Below are positions 12,825-23,351 of a stretch of 64,000 nt of DNA, in pieces. The position numbers were made by a program, and so were the translations under genes. Positions within the stretch are counted from its first letter, which is position 1; every line of letters starts with the position of its first letter. Source of the DNA: Eupeodes corollae (lineage: Eukaryota; Arthropoda; Insecta; Diptera; Syrphidae). Below the pieces are notes generated by a model. It searched no databases and had not been told where the DNA came from. It was given only the letters and a program-made list of their open reading frames with translations. The stretch covers positions 57,244,991 to 57,308,990 of the forward strand of contig NC_079149.1 in the NCBI RefSeq assembly GCF_945859685.1, given 5' to 3'.

Positions 12825-14249
12825 TACTTAAGGTGGCGCTATGCTACAGTCCGGGCGGACCTAGACATCAACCAACATACGTTTCCAGCCAGCAAGGTCC
12901 CTAGCTAGCTGTTTCCAGTTTCACACGCCAAGTTGGTTGAGGTCCTCTATCACCTGGGTGCGCCACATTAGTCGTGGTCTTCCTCTACTGTGCCATCCCT
13001 TGGGATTGGATTCGAAGACCTTCCACGCTTGAGCGTTGATGTCCATTCGCTATACATGACCAGCCATCTAAGCCGTTGGATTTTAATTCTGCTAACTAGG
13101 TCAGTGTTGCTGTACATCCCGTACAGTTCGTCGTTAAATCTTCTCCTCCATTCTCCATCTATGCGTACGGGACCCATAATCACCCGAAGAATTTTTCTCT
13201 CGAAGCATCCTAAGACGCTCTCATATTTCTTTGGCCTCAGCGCCATAAATGAGAACCGAGATGATGAGTGTCGTATAGATGGTGATTTTACATGCTCGAG
13301 AGAGGACTTTACTTCTCAATTGCCTTCTAAGTCCAAAGAAGCAGCGATTTGCAAGAGTTATTCTTAGTTTGATTTCAGCGCTGGTGTCGTTGTCTGCATT
13401 AATAGCGGTGCCTAGGTAGACAAAGTCCTTAACTACCTCAAAGTTATAGCTGTCCATGGTGACGTTTTGTCCAAGACATCGTTGTTCAGTGTCCTTTTTT
13501 GATGACAGTATATACTTGGTCTTGCCCTCATTGACCACTTAAACCATCTTTTTCGCTGTTTCCGTCGCAATGCTCAAAAACGCTTCACTGCCATCACGCT
13601 TTGATCTTCAAATTATGTCAATATCATCTGCGTATCCGAGTAATTAGATGGACCTTTGGAGGATTGTGCCTCTAGTGTTGACGGTTGAGTTTTGCACAAT
13701 TCTTTCCAGAACGATGCTGAAGAAGTCGCATGACAGTGCATCGCCTTGTCTAAAACCTTTGTTGACATCAAATGCATCGGTAAGATCTTTTCCAAACTTC
13801 ATAGATCAGTGTGCATTCTCCATCGTTATTCTGCACAAACAGATAAGTTTGACAGGGATGCCAAAACTAGACATTGCTCGGTAGAGCTCTTCCCTATGGA
13901 CGCTGTCATACGCGGCTTTAAAATCGATAAAGAGATGGTGGGTATCGATTTGAAGTTCCTGGGTTTTTTCCAAGATCTGACGTAGTGTGAATATTTGATG
14001 GATAGTAGATTCTCCTGGTCTGAAGCCACACTGGTAAGGACCTATCAGGTTGTTGACGAACGGCTTCAGATGTTTACATGATACGGCAAAAAGAATCTTA
14101 TATGCAATGTTGAGGAGACTGATGCCTCTGTAGTTGGCGCAGTTTATAGGGTCCCTTACTTATGTATCGGGCACACTATGCTGAGATTCCACTCATCGAT
14201 AAGTTGGTGCATGCTCCCTACCAAGCCATCACCTGCTGCGGACGTACTT
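12825..14249 (-). mobile_element. RTE-type LINE, 5'-truncated (family A, copy 2)
   Basis: Read on the minus strand, this copy runs from the RT finger region (truncated at about 14249, inside the block that reads GDYLVGSMHQL in the 34 kb copy) to the 3' end (12825). Recognisable blocks are MDLGRS-like RT motif A near 13920, the FRQGDALSCDFF block (13700-13760), the YADDIDI box at about 13610-13630, and the C-terminal domain (12968-13538) with LGTAINADND and VRIDGEWRRRFNDEL. Frameshifts separate these blocks. The right end abuts a fragment of repeat R1. Confidence 0.85.
12968..13538 (-). pseudogene. C-terminal domain of RTE-type protein, two overlapping frames
   Basis: Two minus-strand frames (13221-13538 and 12968-13246) overlap near 13230 and together cover the same C-terminal domain as 441-1145. 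The first reads KYILSSKKDTEQRCLGQN and LGTAINADNDTSAEIK; the second reads YESVLGCFERKILRVIMGP and MYSNTDLVSRIK. A frame change just after the AEA of the YGAEAW motif separates them. The basic C-terminal block (RGRPR) is lost by a further lesion near 12970. This is a fragment with no predicted activity. Confidence 0.8.
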
Positions 14250-14345
14250 TCTCACTACACACTCACGCATTATTCTAAAAATCTTTATTTCGACTCTTAA
14301 AATTTTCAATTTGACAAATCGGACCCATTACAATAACTTCCTATG
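14250..14345 (-). repeat. 5' fragment of high-copy repeat R1
   Basis: On the minus strand this reads TTAACTTCCCATAGGAAGTT followed by ATTGTAATGGGTCCGATTTG, the same words that open the 1.4-kb R1 insertion at 55880. Only the first 95 or so bases of R1 are present and it directly abuts the truncated RTE copy. Together with 54241 and 55880 this makes three R1 pieces in one window, so R1 is dispersed and probably abundant. Confidence 0.75.
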
Positions 14346-14755
14346 GGAAGTTAATAATGGCTCGGATCGTATGACGTACCAATCCAATAAAATTAATTGT
14401 TGAAAACTTTTGGTGAACGTATTATCTCGCGTCTTGTCCTCCAAGAACGTAAGATTTTACGCCGCGTTTTTGAGGGGTTGTGTGAAGTTTTTTATACACG
14501 CACATAAAACCGAGATGATTGACACTCTGCAAGACAATATTCGGAAATACTTAAATGGTGGAAACTTTGCACATTCAATATGCATTCAATGCATCTTCAA
14601 AATGAAGCCAAAAGAAAAAAGACACTAAAAAGAGGAGTGCAATCGGCTAAGGTGATAATTGACAATTTAATTTTTAATAGTCAATTTCGATTATTATTTT
14701 TATTCCGTCATCTGTATTAGATGATTCAACTCAATTCAATTTGATTGAACAATTT
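14346..14755. other. Interval with no recognised feature
   Basis: No known element. A 72-codon frame (14410-14628) with no recognisable motif is probably chance. Confidence 0.5.
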
Positions 14756-17700
14756 CAGATTATAGCGTAACGGATACAATTATTGGCACCCCCCTTATAT
14801 TGAACCAGCTATTGGCACCCGTTCATTCATCAACGATTTTTTATAAAAATTATCATCCTAGCAAGCCAACGTATTTTTTTTCGTAGATTGAAAATTATTC
14901 CCCACAATTGTGCGTTTTTGTTTTAACGAATTAACTCTTCATTCAGTTTGTGTCAGTGAAGTTGTGAAAACGTGTTAAAAAAAGTAAAATTATTGCAAAA
15001 TTTTGTGTGTTCCTGTTAAGACAAACAATTTGGTAAGACTTATTTATCTATTAATATATGTCTATTTTATTTTAAAATAGGGTTTTTTCAAATCAGAACT
15101 AAATAAATTTTACATTTTTATTCACTTTTTGTATAAATTATTGCTAAATTTATAATGAAAAAGGTGCCAATAGTTGGTTCCAAATAAGTTGGGGGTCCAA
15201 TTATCAGCACCCGGGTGCCAATAATTGGTTCTATGGAACTACAACTATTGGCACTGTCAATAAATATACTTTTAAGACTGCCAATAACTATATCATACAA
15301 AAGTTACTTTTAAGGTTTGAAAAATGCCACGAACAAATAAAAATTACAAGGAAAAGGATGTTCAAGCTGGTCTATTGGCCATAAATGGACAAATGACTAA
15401 AAAAGCAGCTTCCAAGAACTACAAGATACCACGATCTACTCTACAATTCCGATTGAGTTCAAAATTTATAAAAACACGTCCTGGGCCCGCAACGGTCTTA
15501 ACTGACGAAGAAGAAGCGACTATTGTTGAATGGCTTAAAGTTTCACAAGAGAAAGGGTTCCCAAAAAGAAAAGAAGATGTTATTTATGCTGTCCAAGAAT
15601 TTTTAAGGCAAAGTAATAGAGAGCATCCATTTGGTATTGAGGCAATACCAGGAAAAGGATGGTTTAGATCCTTTTTGAATCGTCATACCACTTTGACTTT
15701 AAGAGCAGTTGATCCAGTTTCGTCAGCAAGCGCAAATGTGGCGGTAACAGATATATTTGGCTGGTTTGACTCCATACAGGACTATTTAATCAAAAACCAC
15801 TTTTTCTCAATCCTTGAAGATCCTAGCCGAGTATTTAATGGGGACGAAACAAATTTTTTACTGTGTCCTAAATCTAAATCCGTTCTAGCTGCAAAAGGAT
15901 CAAGAAACATTTATGAAGTTGATAGAGGCCAAGCCAAATTGAATTTAACTGTAATGTTTTCATTCAATGCAATGGGATCAATGTGCCCTCCAATGATCAT
16001 ATATCCTTATAAGAGATTAAAGGACGATATACGCAAAACCATTCCTGATACCTGGGGCTGCGGAATAAGTGGATGACAAAACAAACATTCTACGAATATA
16101 TTTCAAAGGTGTTTTACCCCTTTTTGACTCAAGAAAAAATAAAACTACCAATAATACTCTTTGTTGATGGACATAGCACACATCTTACACTCCAAGTAAG
16201 CCAGCTATGTGTCAAACTTGGCATTATCCTGATAGCTCTTTATCCCAACTCTACACGCATTTTGCAACCTGCAGATGTTGCAGCTTTCAAAGCCCTGAAA
16301 AACGCCTGGAACAATGGAGTAGCAGATTGGAGGCGGAAGAATCCCGGAGAAAATCTCACGAAGGAGAAGTTTGCTCCTCTTTTAAAAGAAGTTGTTGACA
16401 AAAGTGTTTCTCCAGCTACCATTGTTTATGGTTTTAAGGCTTGCGGACTGTTTCCTTGGGACAAGAACGCCATTCATTTCTCTAAATGTTTAGGCAGATC
16501 CAAATACAGCTATTCCAAAAACCTTCAATACGACTTGAACCAAAACGATGCATTTTAAAGTTTTTGCAATATAATTGGACGACAGAAAATAGATCAGCTC
16601 GAAAGTTTTAGTTTGGATAGCGAAAACACCGATGAATTAGCACAGATGCATGAGCTCTACAATTTTTTCAAGACCAATGAATTTAAGCGAGTTGGAGAGA
16701 GAAAAACATTTGTTAACAGTGCTACACAAACTGATTCCTTTGACTCGGACATAATCGATGAAATAGACATAAATGCGATCAACGATTTTTTGTTTGTTGG
16801 AGACGAAATCGAAAATTTAAATACGAATGATACAGATACACAAATAATATCAAACGATAATGTCCCTGTCCTAAATGTGAGCGATTTATTAGACTGGCCT
16901 GAAACACCACTACGTAAAGGTATCAAACCCCAAAAACAAAATAAAAGCTTCGTTATCACTAATGTAACATGGATCGAAGAAGAAAAAAAGAAAAAAGAAG
17001 AAAAGCAACAACTTGAAAAACAAAAAGAAGAAAAAAAAGTTCAAAGACTTGAACTGAAAAAAGCTAAGGAACTTGAAAAGATTAATAAAGTTAAAACTAA
17101 AAAAATTCAAAGGAATCCGAAAAAAAATAAAATTGCAAAATTGCTTCCTCCAAAAGCTTTTTTACAAACAATAACCTCTCCAAAAACAAAGATATCGAAT
17201 GAAAAATCTCCCAAAAGACAGAACTAACTCAAAAACTCTCCCGAAAAACAGGTATTGCTTGAAATCTACAACGAAGTCAGCCAGGAAAATGTTATTTCTC
17301 AAACCATACCAAAGGTTAGAAGTCATGTAAGGAACTTGTTTTTGAATCCAGAAGAAATCGGAGAAAATAAAATTTGTAGTGGACAGATGTGTTTTTGTTG
17401 TACAAATTTTATGACAAACACGATTGGCTCCGAAAATTGTGGAATAAGATGCACAAAATGTATTAGGGAGTACCATATTAAATGTTTAAAAATGCTTAAA
17501 CATGATATTCTTCCAGCTTTTGTCTGTTCTTTCTGTAAATTAAAATAAATAGATTTTAAGTTTTATTTCAAAAATACATATACTAAATGAAAATTATTTG
17601 AACTTGTATTATCTTATGTGTACTTTCTACAAAATTTTCTTTTATGTTCATTTTTTTCTATTATTTATTAAATTTAATTAAATTAAAAACATATTTTTTA

Positions 17701-18035
17701 TTTTTATTAAAGAGTATTTAGCTACAGTGAATAAAAAAAGCTAACAAAAATAAAAATTTCTTTGATTTCAAGTGTGCCAATAATTGTAAATAATTAAGAT
17801 GCCAACGATTGTGGTCGGGTGCCAATAATTGTAATTTTTGGTAAGCTTTTTTAATTTACCATTTTTACTATCTTTATAAAAACAAAATAAAAATAAAAAA
17901 ATATTTTTGAAAACAGAATTTTCCAAGTTACAATTTGGTATATTTGACGTATTTTAAATTCCATAAAAACGAGATATACACGCGTTTGGATCTCAAAATT
18001 CCTTAGCGGTGCCAATAACTATATACAATTCACTG
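14756..18035 (+). mobile_element. pogo-superfamily DNA transposon with subterminal repeats
   Basis: A DNA transposon of the pogo/Tigger group. It is identified by its transposase (15324-17548) and by a repeated word, TGCCAATA or its complement TATTGGCA, clustered at both ends (for example 14781, 14810, 15164, 15213, 15246, 15281, 17774, 17821 and 18009). The right end read inward gives CAGTGAATTGTATATAG then TTATTGGCACC. The left end gives CAGATTATAG... then ATTATTGGCACC. Pogo elements begin with CAG and duplicate TA, but I cannot find a clean TA duplication, so the exact termini are uncertain by some tens of bases. The region 14900-15300 may hold the transposase promoter. Confidence 0.8.
15324..17548 (+). 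pseudogene. pogo-type transposase with C-terminal PHD-like finger, broken
   Basis: About 740 codons. The N-terminal part (residues about 10-60) is a psq-type helix-turn-helix (AAINGQMTKKAA-like, with KIPRSTLQFRL). The DDE domain follows, with FNGDETNF (first Asp, about 15835-15860), ILFVDGHSTH (second Asp, about 16156-16185) and STRILQPADVAAFKALK (third Asp, about 16251-16300). This is the DDD arrangement of pogo. A Lys/Glu-rich segment (16970-17110) precedes a Cys/His tail with CFCC, CTKC, HIKC and CSFC spacing, as in PHD fingers. The start ATG at 15324 is in good context after the 5' repeats. Lesions: a frameshift at about 16065-16075 and in-frame stops at 16556-16558 and 17225-17227. The segments either side of both stops share one frame, so the damage is recent. 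Confidence 0.85.
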
Positions 18036-18879
18036 TTGCTAATGGTGACATTTTGAAATGATTCCCATAAAATGTATGAATAAAAGTATCAAATTGGGTG
18101 TGTTTAAATAACATTCTTACTTTTTCTGTGTTTTTTCAAATGTCGTAAACTTTGTCGTAACTGAAAAAATTTTCCGTTCGTTTTTTTTTAAGCGTTTGGT
18201 AGTTTGATTCAGAAACGATATATTTGTCGGAAAATGACTATCACATTTGTGTTGTAACTGCTTTTTAGGTATCAATTTGACTTTCACCTTGAGTAGATCG
18301 AATTCGATTATTTTTACTGTCATTTATCAACAATTACTTCAGACCATTTTCCTCTTATTTCTTTGATATCAGAATAGTAAGATAAACATTTTTGAACTAG
18401 AAATGCATTTCCCCAAATGTTGTAAATTCTCTCTACAATATTTTATCCATGTTACGGTGTTTCTTTTCCTGTCATAAAAAGACAATGACAAGTCTTAGAA
18501 GAATAGAAAAAAATGGTTGTAAATCAAAGTTATGCTCAGTCTTTAAGTGTACACAATTTTCAAAAAGCAAATTTTAGAAAACTAAGTTTTTGTTTTTAAC
18601 GAAGTTCATTGGGCTGCCATGGTTGGTCAGGTTACATTCTAATTTAGTTGGCAGACATATAGAAAATTCCTCAATTAAACTTTACATTTAGAACCGATGA
18701 ACTTTCAAAGTCTATTACAAATTCAATTCCCAAAAACACGCAAAGCGCTTCCAAATTCGAGCATAGTAATTTCGTTCGACAAACGTTTTTGTTTTTCATA
18801 CTTGATTCCTCAAACCTAAACAAAAAGAATAAATTCAAACCTGGATGTGGGGGCCTCACCATTTCAAATCCTTTGGGTT
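18036..18879. other. AT-rich interval, no gene seen
   Basis: No recognised element or coding sequence. The frames at 18117-18323 and 18671-18862 are short and unmatched. Confidence 0.5.
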
Positions 18880-19410
18880 TTTCGTGCTGATTTCAATCAG
18901 AAAGCGCGGCGGCCCGTAACCCACCAACCGTTCGTCGCTCGTCGTCAACATATCACCATTGCGGCCGCGGCGCCACCGTCAAAAATTATGCAATCCCTTG
19001 AATATTTTAAGCGACAATTCGTGGCAATCGGAACTCCCACAGCATTGTTCCTCAGTCCGGGCTGGTTTTGCTTTGGTCGGCTTTGGTCGTTTGGGTTGGT
19101 AGAACAATTTTCAGTGGTAGAACAATATAATTGGGAAAGTTTGGCTCGAATGTGCGATCTGTATGTGCCCGCTTGTTGTATGAACTGAATTCTGTAGATG
19201 CGTCCATTCAAATATAATTTTCGTTTGCATTCACATTCATACAAACAATCGGCAGCGTGTCGTTGTCGTCCGGTTAATTGAATGAGTTTTTGAACTTTTG
19301 TTTTGTGTGTGCATCGTCGCTCGGTCGCTGAGTATGAGTTTTTATGAGGGCAATTTTGTTTGGGCCGTAGTCCCAGCAGTGGGCCAAAGTTGTAATCGAT
19401 TTAGGTGGGA
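18880..19410. promoter_or_regulatory. GC- and CpG-rich island, candidate promoter/5' exon region
   Basis: In a landscape that is otherwise strongly AT-rich, about 500 bases here are rich in C, G and CpG (GCGCGGCGGCCCG near 18904, GCGGCCGCGGCGCC near 18961, and repeated CGTCGCTCG words near 18930 and 19315). Open frames overlap on both strands (18847-19188 plus, 18945-19244 minus) but neither shows a recognisable domain. The stretch 19230-19340, with CGTGTCGTTGTCGTC and GCATCGTCGCTCGGTCGCTG, resembles fly 5' untranslated sequence in style. It could be a host promoter or first exon, or a conserved noncoding element. No TATA box or initiator decides the strand. Confidence 0.35.
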
Positions 19411-20149
19411 GTAGAGGAGAAACGGTGTGAATTCGTTTTCAACACCATTTTTGTAATCAGTGGTCTACAAATAAATATTTTTACCTTCCTAGAGTTTGAT
19501 GTTACTCACTATTTTTTATTGTTTTCCTGATAAAGGTGAAATGTCTGTAAATATTTGTTAAATTTCACACGATATTTATTTATTCGATTTGGCACTTCCA
19601 TTTTTTATGCTGGGCTTGTTTTCTCTAAAGAGAAGCTTCAGTATATGTACAGCTCCATGAAAATATAAAATACTTTATCTTTTTGGGTATATCGTCTCTT
19701 AATTGCTCGCTTGGTTAAGGCATTACGACTGTAAAATTACATTTACAATTGCGGTCGGTGTAAAATTTTGACAAGTAGACAATTCTTTCTTTTTTAAATG
19801 CATTATATTTTTTTTTGTATTTTACTATGAGAATAAAAAACAAAAAATAGTGTTTTTTGTTTGTTTAACCGACTAGACTCTACTACATCTACAATATCGT
19901 TTTCTAGTCTTCAAGTCTGTCTTTGAAATAATTTCTCAATAAGGAATTACGATTGTTAGTCAGTGTTTTAGCATAAAAAAGTTTCAATAAAGAACTAAAA
20001 TTTTTCGTCAGAATGTCCGCAAAAAAATGTCATTGTGATATCAAAAAAAACATTTTTTTTTAATGGAAATCAATAAATGTTCTTTTGTAAATTATGGTAT
20101 GTCATTAGCAATGAAAACGGTATAAGCAAAACGGTTCCTGCCGTATACC
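19411..20149. other. AT-rich interval, no gene seen
   Basis: No recognised coding sequence or element between the GC-rich island and the family D tail. Confidence 0.5.
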
Positions 20150-21618
20150 CTTGTTTTTATATTGTACGCGCACTTAAGGGGATATGAATGCCCTTAGGAT
20201 TATACACAGTGCGAGTAATTAGGAGGGGAGGATAGGATTTGAAAGGAGTTACCGATGCACATTGGTTTTGAATGCCTGCACATTGTAATGAGTGGGAAAA
20301 ATTGAGTCTGGTAAAGCATTCCACATTCGTGTAGTGCGACTAAAAAAGAATCTCTGTACTTTACAGTACGAACGAAGTCGTGCTCAAGGGTAAACTTATG
20401 GGCAGTCCTAAAAGAACGAGTATTACGATTGAATTGTTTGAGGGAAGGAATGCAAAGGTTTCAGTTAGACAACGGTCACCTATCATTTTTAGAGCTCTCT
20501 TATGAATTCTGTCCAAGAGACTCAAGTGGGTTGTAGGAGCACCTGCCCAAATATGGGAATTAAACTCATGTTTAGGACGAATATAGGTTTTTAATTATTG
20601 CCAGATCAGAAGGGGTAAAAACTTCTTGCATCGTCGGAAAAAACCTAAACACTTAGCAGCATTTTTAGCGATGTAAAATATGTGATCACTCCACAACAAG
20701 TGGTTTGTAATACACATACCTAGCACTGAAAGATATTCAGTCTCCTCGATGCAAGTAACACTCATGGATAGTGGCATTGGTGGGAGTGTTACGCTTTTGC
20801 GACAGTATACAGCATTGAATTTTTGAAGTATTAAATTCTATACGGTTTTTGATTCCCCATTTAACAAAGCTGTCAAGATAAGAATTTAATGAGCTTATCA
20901 TACGCTGCCGTTGGTAGTCCACATCCAAAGAACAAGGATGAGAATCTAAACACGAATATGAAAAGATCCGCGAAACAATTTAGTGGGCTAGAAGTTTCAG
21001 ACAAAAGATCATTTTTATAAAAATGAGGAAGAGCGTCGGAGACAAAACGGAGTCCTGGGGCACACCAGCTCTTATTTTGTGAATATCAGATTTGAACCCT
21101 TCCAATACTACCTGAATTGAAAGGTCCGAAAGGTAATTTCCAACCCAACGAAGAAGGGATTCATCAATACCAAATGCACGCATTTTCGATAAGAGAGCTT
21201 GATGCCAAACAAAATCCAGTGCAATAATCTTACTTTCTCCAAAACGATGTAAATATTTGTTCCACTGTTCGGTGAGATAAACCATGAGATCACCAGTGGA
21301 CCCATTGAAACTAAAGCCTTACTGCCGGTCATTAAGAAATTTTCGTTCTTCAAGATATTTCTGAAGTTGAAAATTGATCAGCGTTTCCATGACCTTGAAA
21401 AGAAGGGATGTAAGTGCAATTGGACGATAGTTGGATGGTGAGGAGGATTCGCCTTTTTTAGGGACAGCCTGGACAAATGCAGTTTTCCATCCCCTCAGAA
21501 AGAGACCTGTAGAATAGGAAAGATGAAAAGGCTTAATCAGTGGTTTTGGCAGCGTTGAAGAACACCTCTTTAGAACAATAGCGGGGATTAAACCTACAGC
21601 ATTGGATGAGAAACTAAA
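20150..21618 (-). mobile_element. Jockey-like LINE, 5'-truncated (family D, copy 2)
   Basis: Read on the minus strand, this copy runs from the RT linker (PAIVLKRCSSTLPKPL) through the RT to the 3' end at about 20150, whose CCCCTTAAGTGCGCG resembles the end of copy 1 (9890). Blocks in order are GLFLRGWKTAFVQAVPKKG, NYRPIALTSLLFKVMETL (21370-21430), the motif A area (IIALDFVWHQALLSKM, with a short deletion where SKAFDK is expected), AGVPQDSVLSPTLF (21030-21075), and the thumb (IEETEYLSVLGM). The usual AGVPQGSVLSP reads PQDSVLSP. The left junction is with family C sequence, whose RT stops abruptly at SKAFD. Confidence 0.8.
20595..21450 (-). pseudogene. Reverse transcriptase of family D LINE, frameshifted
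   Basis: Overlapping minus-strand frames (21108-21353, 20980-21285, 20737-20928, 20595-20777) hold consecutive pieces of one RT. They read GSTGDLMVYLTEQWNKYLH, FGIDESLLRWVGNYLSDLS, IRAGVPQDSVLSPTLFLIF, then after a gap where the FADDST box should lie DVDYQRQRMISSLNS and IKNRIEFNTSKIQCC, and CITNHLLWSDHIFYIAK. The catalytic box cannot be read cleanly between 20920 and 20990. The protein is dead. Confidence 0.78.
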
Positions 21619-22063
21619 CTCATTATGAAGTCTGCGGAATCGAATGCCTTGGAAAAGTCTAGTAAAACTAGAAACGAGATTTTGTCTTCATCCATCGATT
21701 GTCGCAAATCTTCTGTCACATTTATGAGCGAGGTATTACAGCTATGCCTCTTACGGAAACCAGATTGGTTTGGCGTTAATAGATTCGTACGACTTAAAAA
21801 CGCATTCATTTGTCTTTGTACAAATTTTTCAAAAACTTTTGAGATGTAAGGCAAAATGGTTATGGGCCTAAAATCATCCATTAGTGATTTTTTTTTTGGG
21901 ATAGGGATGACTTTTGCAAGTTTCCATTAAGGAGGATATTCACTTGTTGTAAGAATGTAATTAAAAATATGAGTTATGTATGGTAAAAGAATCGGCAAAA
22001 TAACTTTTAAAAATATGGGATGAATCTCATCAACGCCAGAAGCATTAGATTTTAAAGATAAAA
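21619..22063 (-). mobile_element. Jockey-like LINE (family C, older copy), RT part 3' of the LTR insertion
   Basis: Minus-strand reading continues from 26724 across the LTR element: LLSLKSNASGVDEIHP, LPYITHIFNYIL, IPIPKKKSLMDDFRPITIL, and SGFRKRHSCNTSLINV (21594-21881). These align block for block with the intact copy at 61.6-62.0 kb (for example DEFRPISIL and SGFRKKNSC). The RT stops at the motif A block LLDFSKAFD near 21640, where family D sequence takes over. Family C's 3' half is therefore missing here. One in-frame stop lies near 21927. Confidence 0.82.
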
Positions 22064-22067
22064 GGCT
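22064..22067. repeat. Target-site duplication GGCT, left
   Basis: GGCT directly precedes the 5' LTR and recurs directly after the 3' LTR (26720-26723). Four to six base duplications are usual for Gypsy-type integrases. Removing the element plus one copy restores the family C reading. Confidence 0.9.
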
Positions 22068-22282
22068 TGTGGGGACTCAGGTCGAGTCAACCCACCTGAT
22101 TTATTTAATATTTAATCATATACACCCTATACCTAAATTATCAATCATGTTTTCATTCTGTTCATTTATGTATACTAAATGTCATTCAAACTTAAAATGA
22201 ATTGTTAGATATAAGAAGAATAGCTCATAATAAAAGTAGATGTTAAGAAGAACGGTCTAGGCTTTGTGCATACGCATCTACA
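22068..22282 (+). repeat. 5' LTR (215 bp)
   Basis: Begins TGTGGGGACTCAGG and ends ACGCATCTACA. Identical to the 3' LTR at 26505-26719 except for one base (CATGTTTTCATT here, CATGTATTCATT there). AATAAAA near 22231 is a candidate polyadenylation signal. I see no clear TATA box. Confidence 0.95.
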
Positions 22283-22285
22283 ATC

Positions 22286-22296
22286 TGGTGACCCCG
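22286..22296 (+). promoter_or_regulatory. Primer-binding site complementary to tRNA-Trp
   Basis: TGGTGACCCCG begins three bases after the 5' LTR. It is the complement of an insect tRNA-Trp 3' end including CCA, as I recall that tRNA. tRNA-Trp priming is characteristic of the CsRn1 lineage. Confidence 0.75.
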
Positions 22297-22423
22297 TTAG
22301 AAACAAGTACCGCGTGGAAGTTTTTCATACCTTTAAAATAAAAAACAGTTTTATTCGTTTTAATTTTACATTATTTATCACATTCATTCAAAGTCGTAAC
22401 AAATTAACGAAGTAAAACCAACC

Positions 22424-23349
22424 ATGAAGGAAGGAAGTAGTCCACTTCACGCTGAAGGTAACAATAGTACAAATTACGAAGGGGGTGATAGCAATGGAAG
22501 CCATACAGATGGAACAACCGGTGGCACTAGCAGTCCAGGTCAAATTTTCGGCAACGAGAACGAAGTATTGCGGGTTTCGATGAAGGTTTCCCCTTTCTGG
22601 ACTGAAATGCCCGAAATCTGGTTTGCCAGCATGGAGGCACAATTCGCAACGTGTCAAATAACCTCAGATTTTTCTCGTTTTAATGCCGTTGCTGGTTCGA
22701 TGGACGGAAAAGTCCTCGCACAAGTGAGAGACGCTGTGTTATAACCACCTGCATCTGGAAAATATGAAAATCTAAAAAAAGCTCTAATCGATTGCTTTTC
22801 GGACTCCGAGCACAAAAAGATGAGGAAACTTTTATCGGATGTTGACTTAGGTGATAAAAAGCCATCCCAACTCTTCAACAAGCTTAAGGGTCTAGCTGGA
22901 AATTCGGTCGGAGAAGAATTCCTAAAAAGCATATGGCTTCAACGTTTACCCACAGAAGTACAAGCCATTTTAGCAACCTTCAAAAGTGAAGACGTCAAAA
23001 AACTCGTACAAGTAGCTGACACGATTCTTGAAACCACATCAAATGGAAGCCATATATCAAGAATTGATCATCGTGATCCACTTCTCTTCATGAAGAAAGT
23101 CTCATACATAAAATCGAAGCACTCAGCCGCCGCATCGGCAAGTTTGAAAACTCAAATCACCGCCATCGCAACAAAACACCATCTCGCCCACGCCATCGAA
23201 CCTCAACACCATCACACCACCGAGACCCAACACAATCAAACGGTAAACGTTACGACATATGTTGGTACCATTATAGGTACAAAGACAATGCAATACATTG
23301 CAGGCAACCATGCAGTTATAAAAATTCAACCGGTTCAAAAAACGATTAG
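22424..23349 (+). pseudogene. gag: gag of CsRn1-type LTR element
   Basis: Gag, the structural protein that forms the particle and packages the RNA. The start is the ATG at 22424. Capsid-like blocks include FWTEMPEIWFASMEAQF (residues about 50-66), then SDVDLGDKKPSQLFNKLKGL and WLQRLPTEVQAIL. After a frame change, a basic stretch and the knuckle CWYHYRYKDNAIHCRQPC (23260-23313) follow, with spacing C-x2-H-x9-C-x3-C. This CHCC box differs from the usual CCHC and fits CsRn1/Kabuki. Lesions: an in-frame TAA at 22742-22744, with the same frame resuming after it, and a frame change near 23060-23095. The frame with the knuckle ends at TAG 23347-23349. Confidence 0.87.
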
Positions 23350-23351
23350 AG

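Noticed and set aside
16910..17110. Phe-rich minus-strand frame
   Set aside because: Antisense of the Lys/Glu-rich hinge in the pogo transposase.
18847..19188. 113-aa frame over the GC-rich island as a coding gene
   Set aside because: A competing 99-aa frame lies on the other strand, neither shows a domain, and GC-rich DNA gives long frames by chance.
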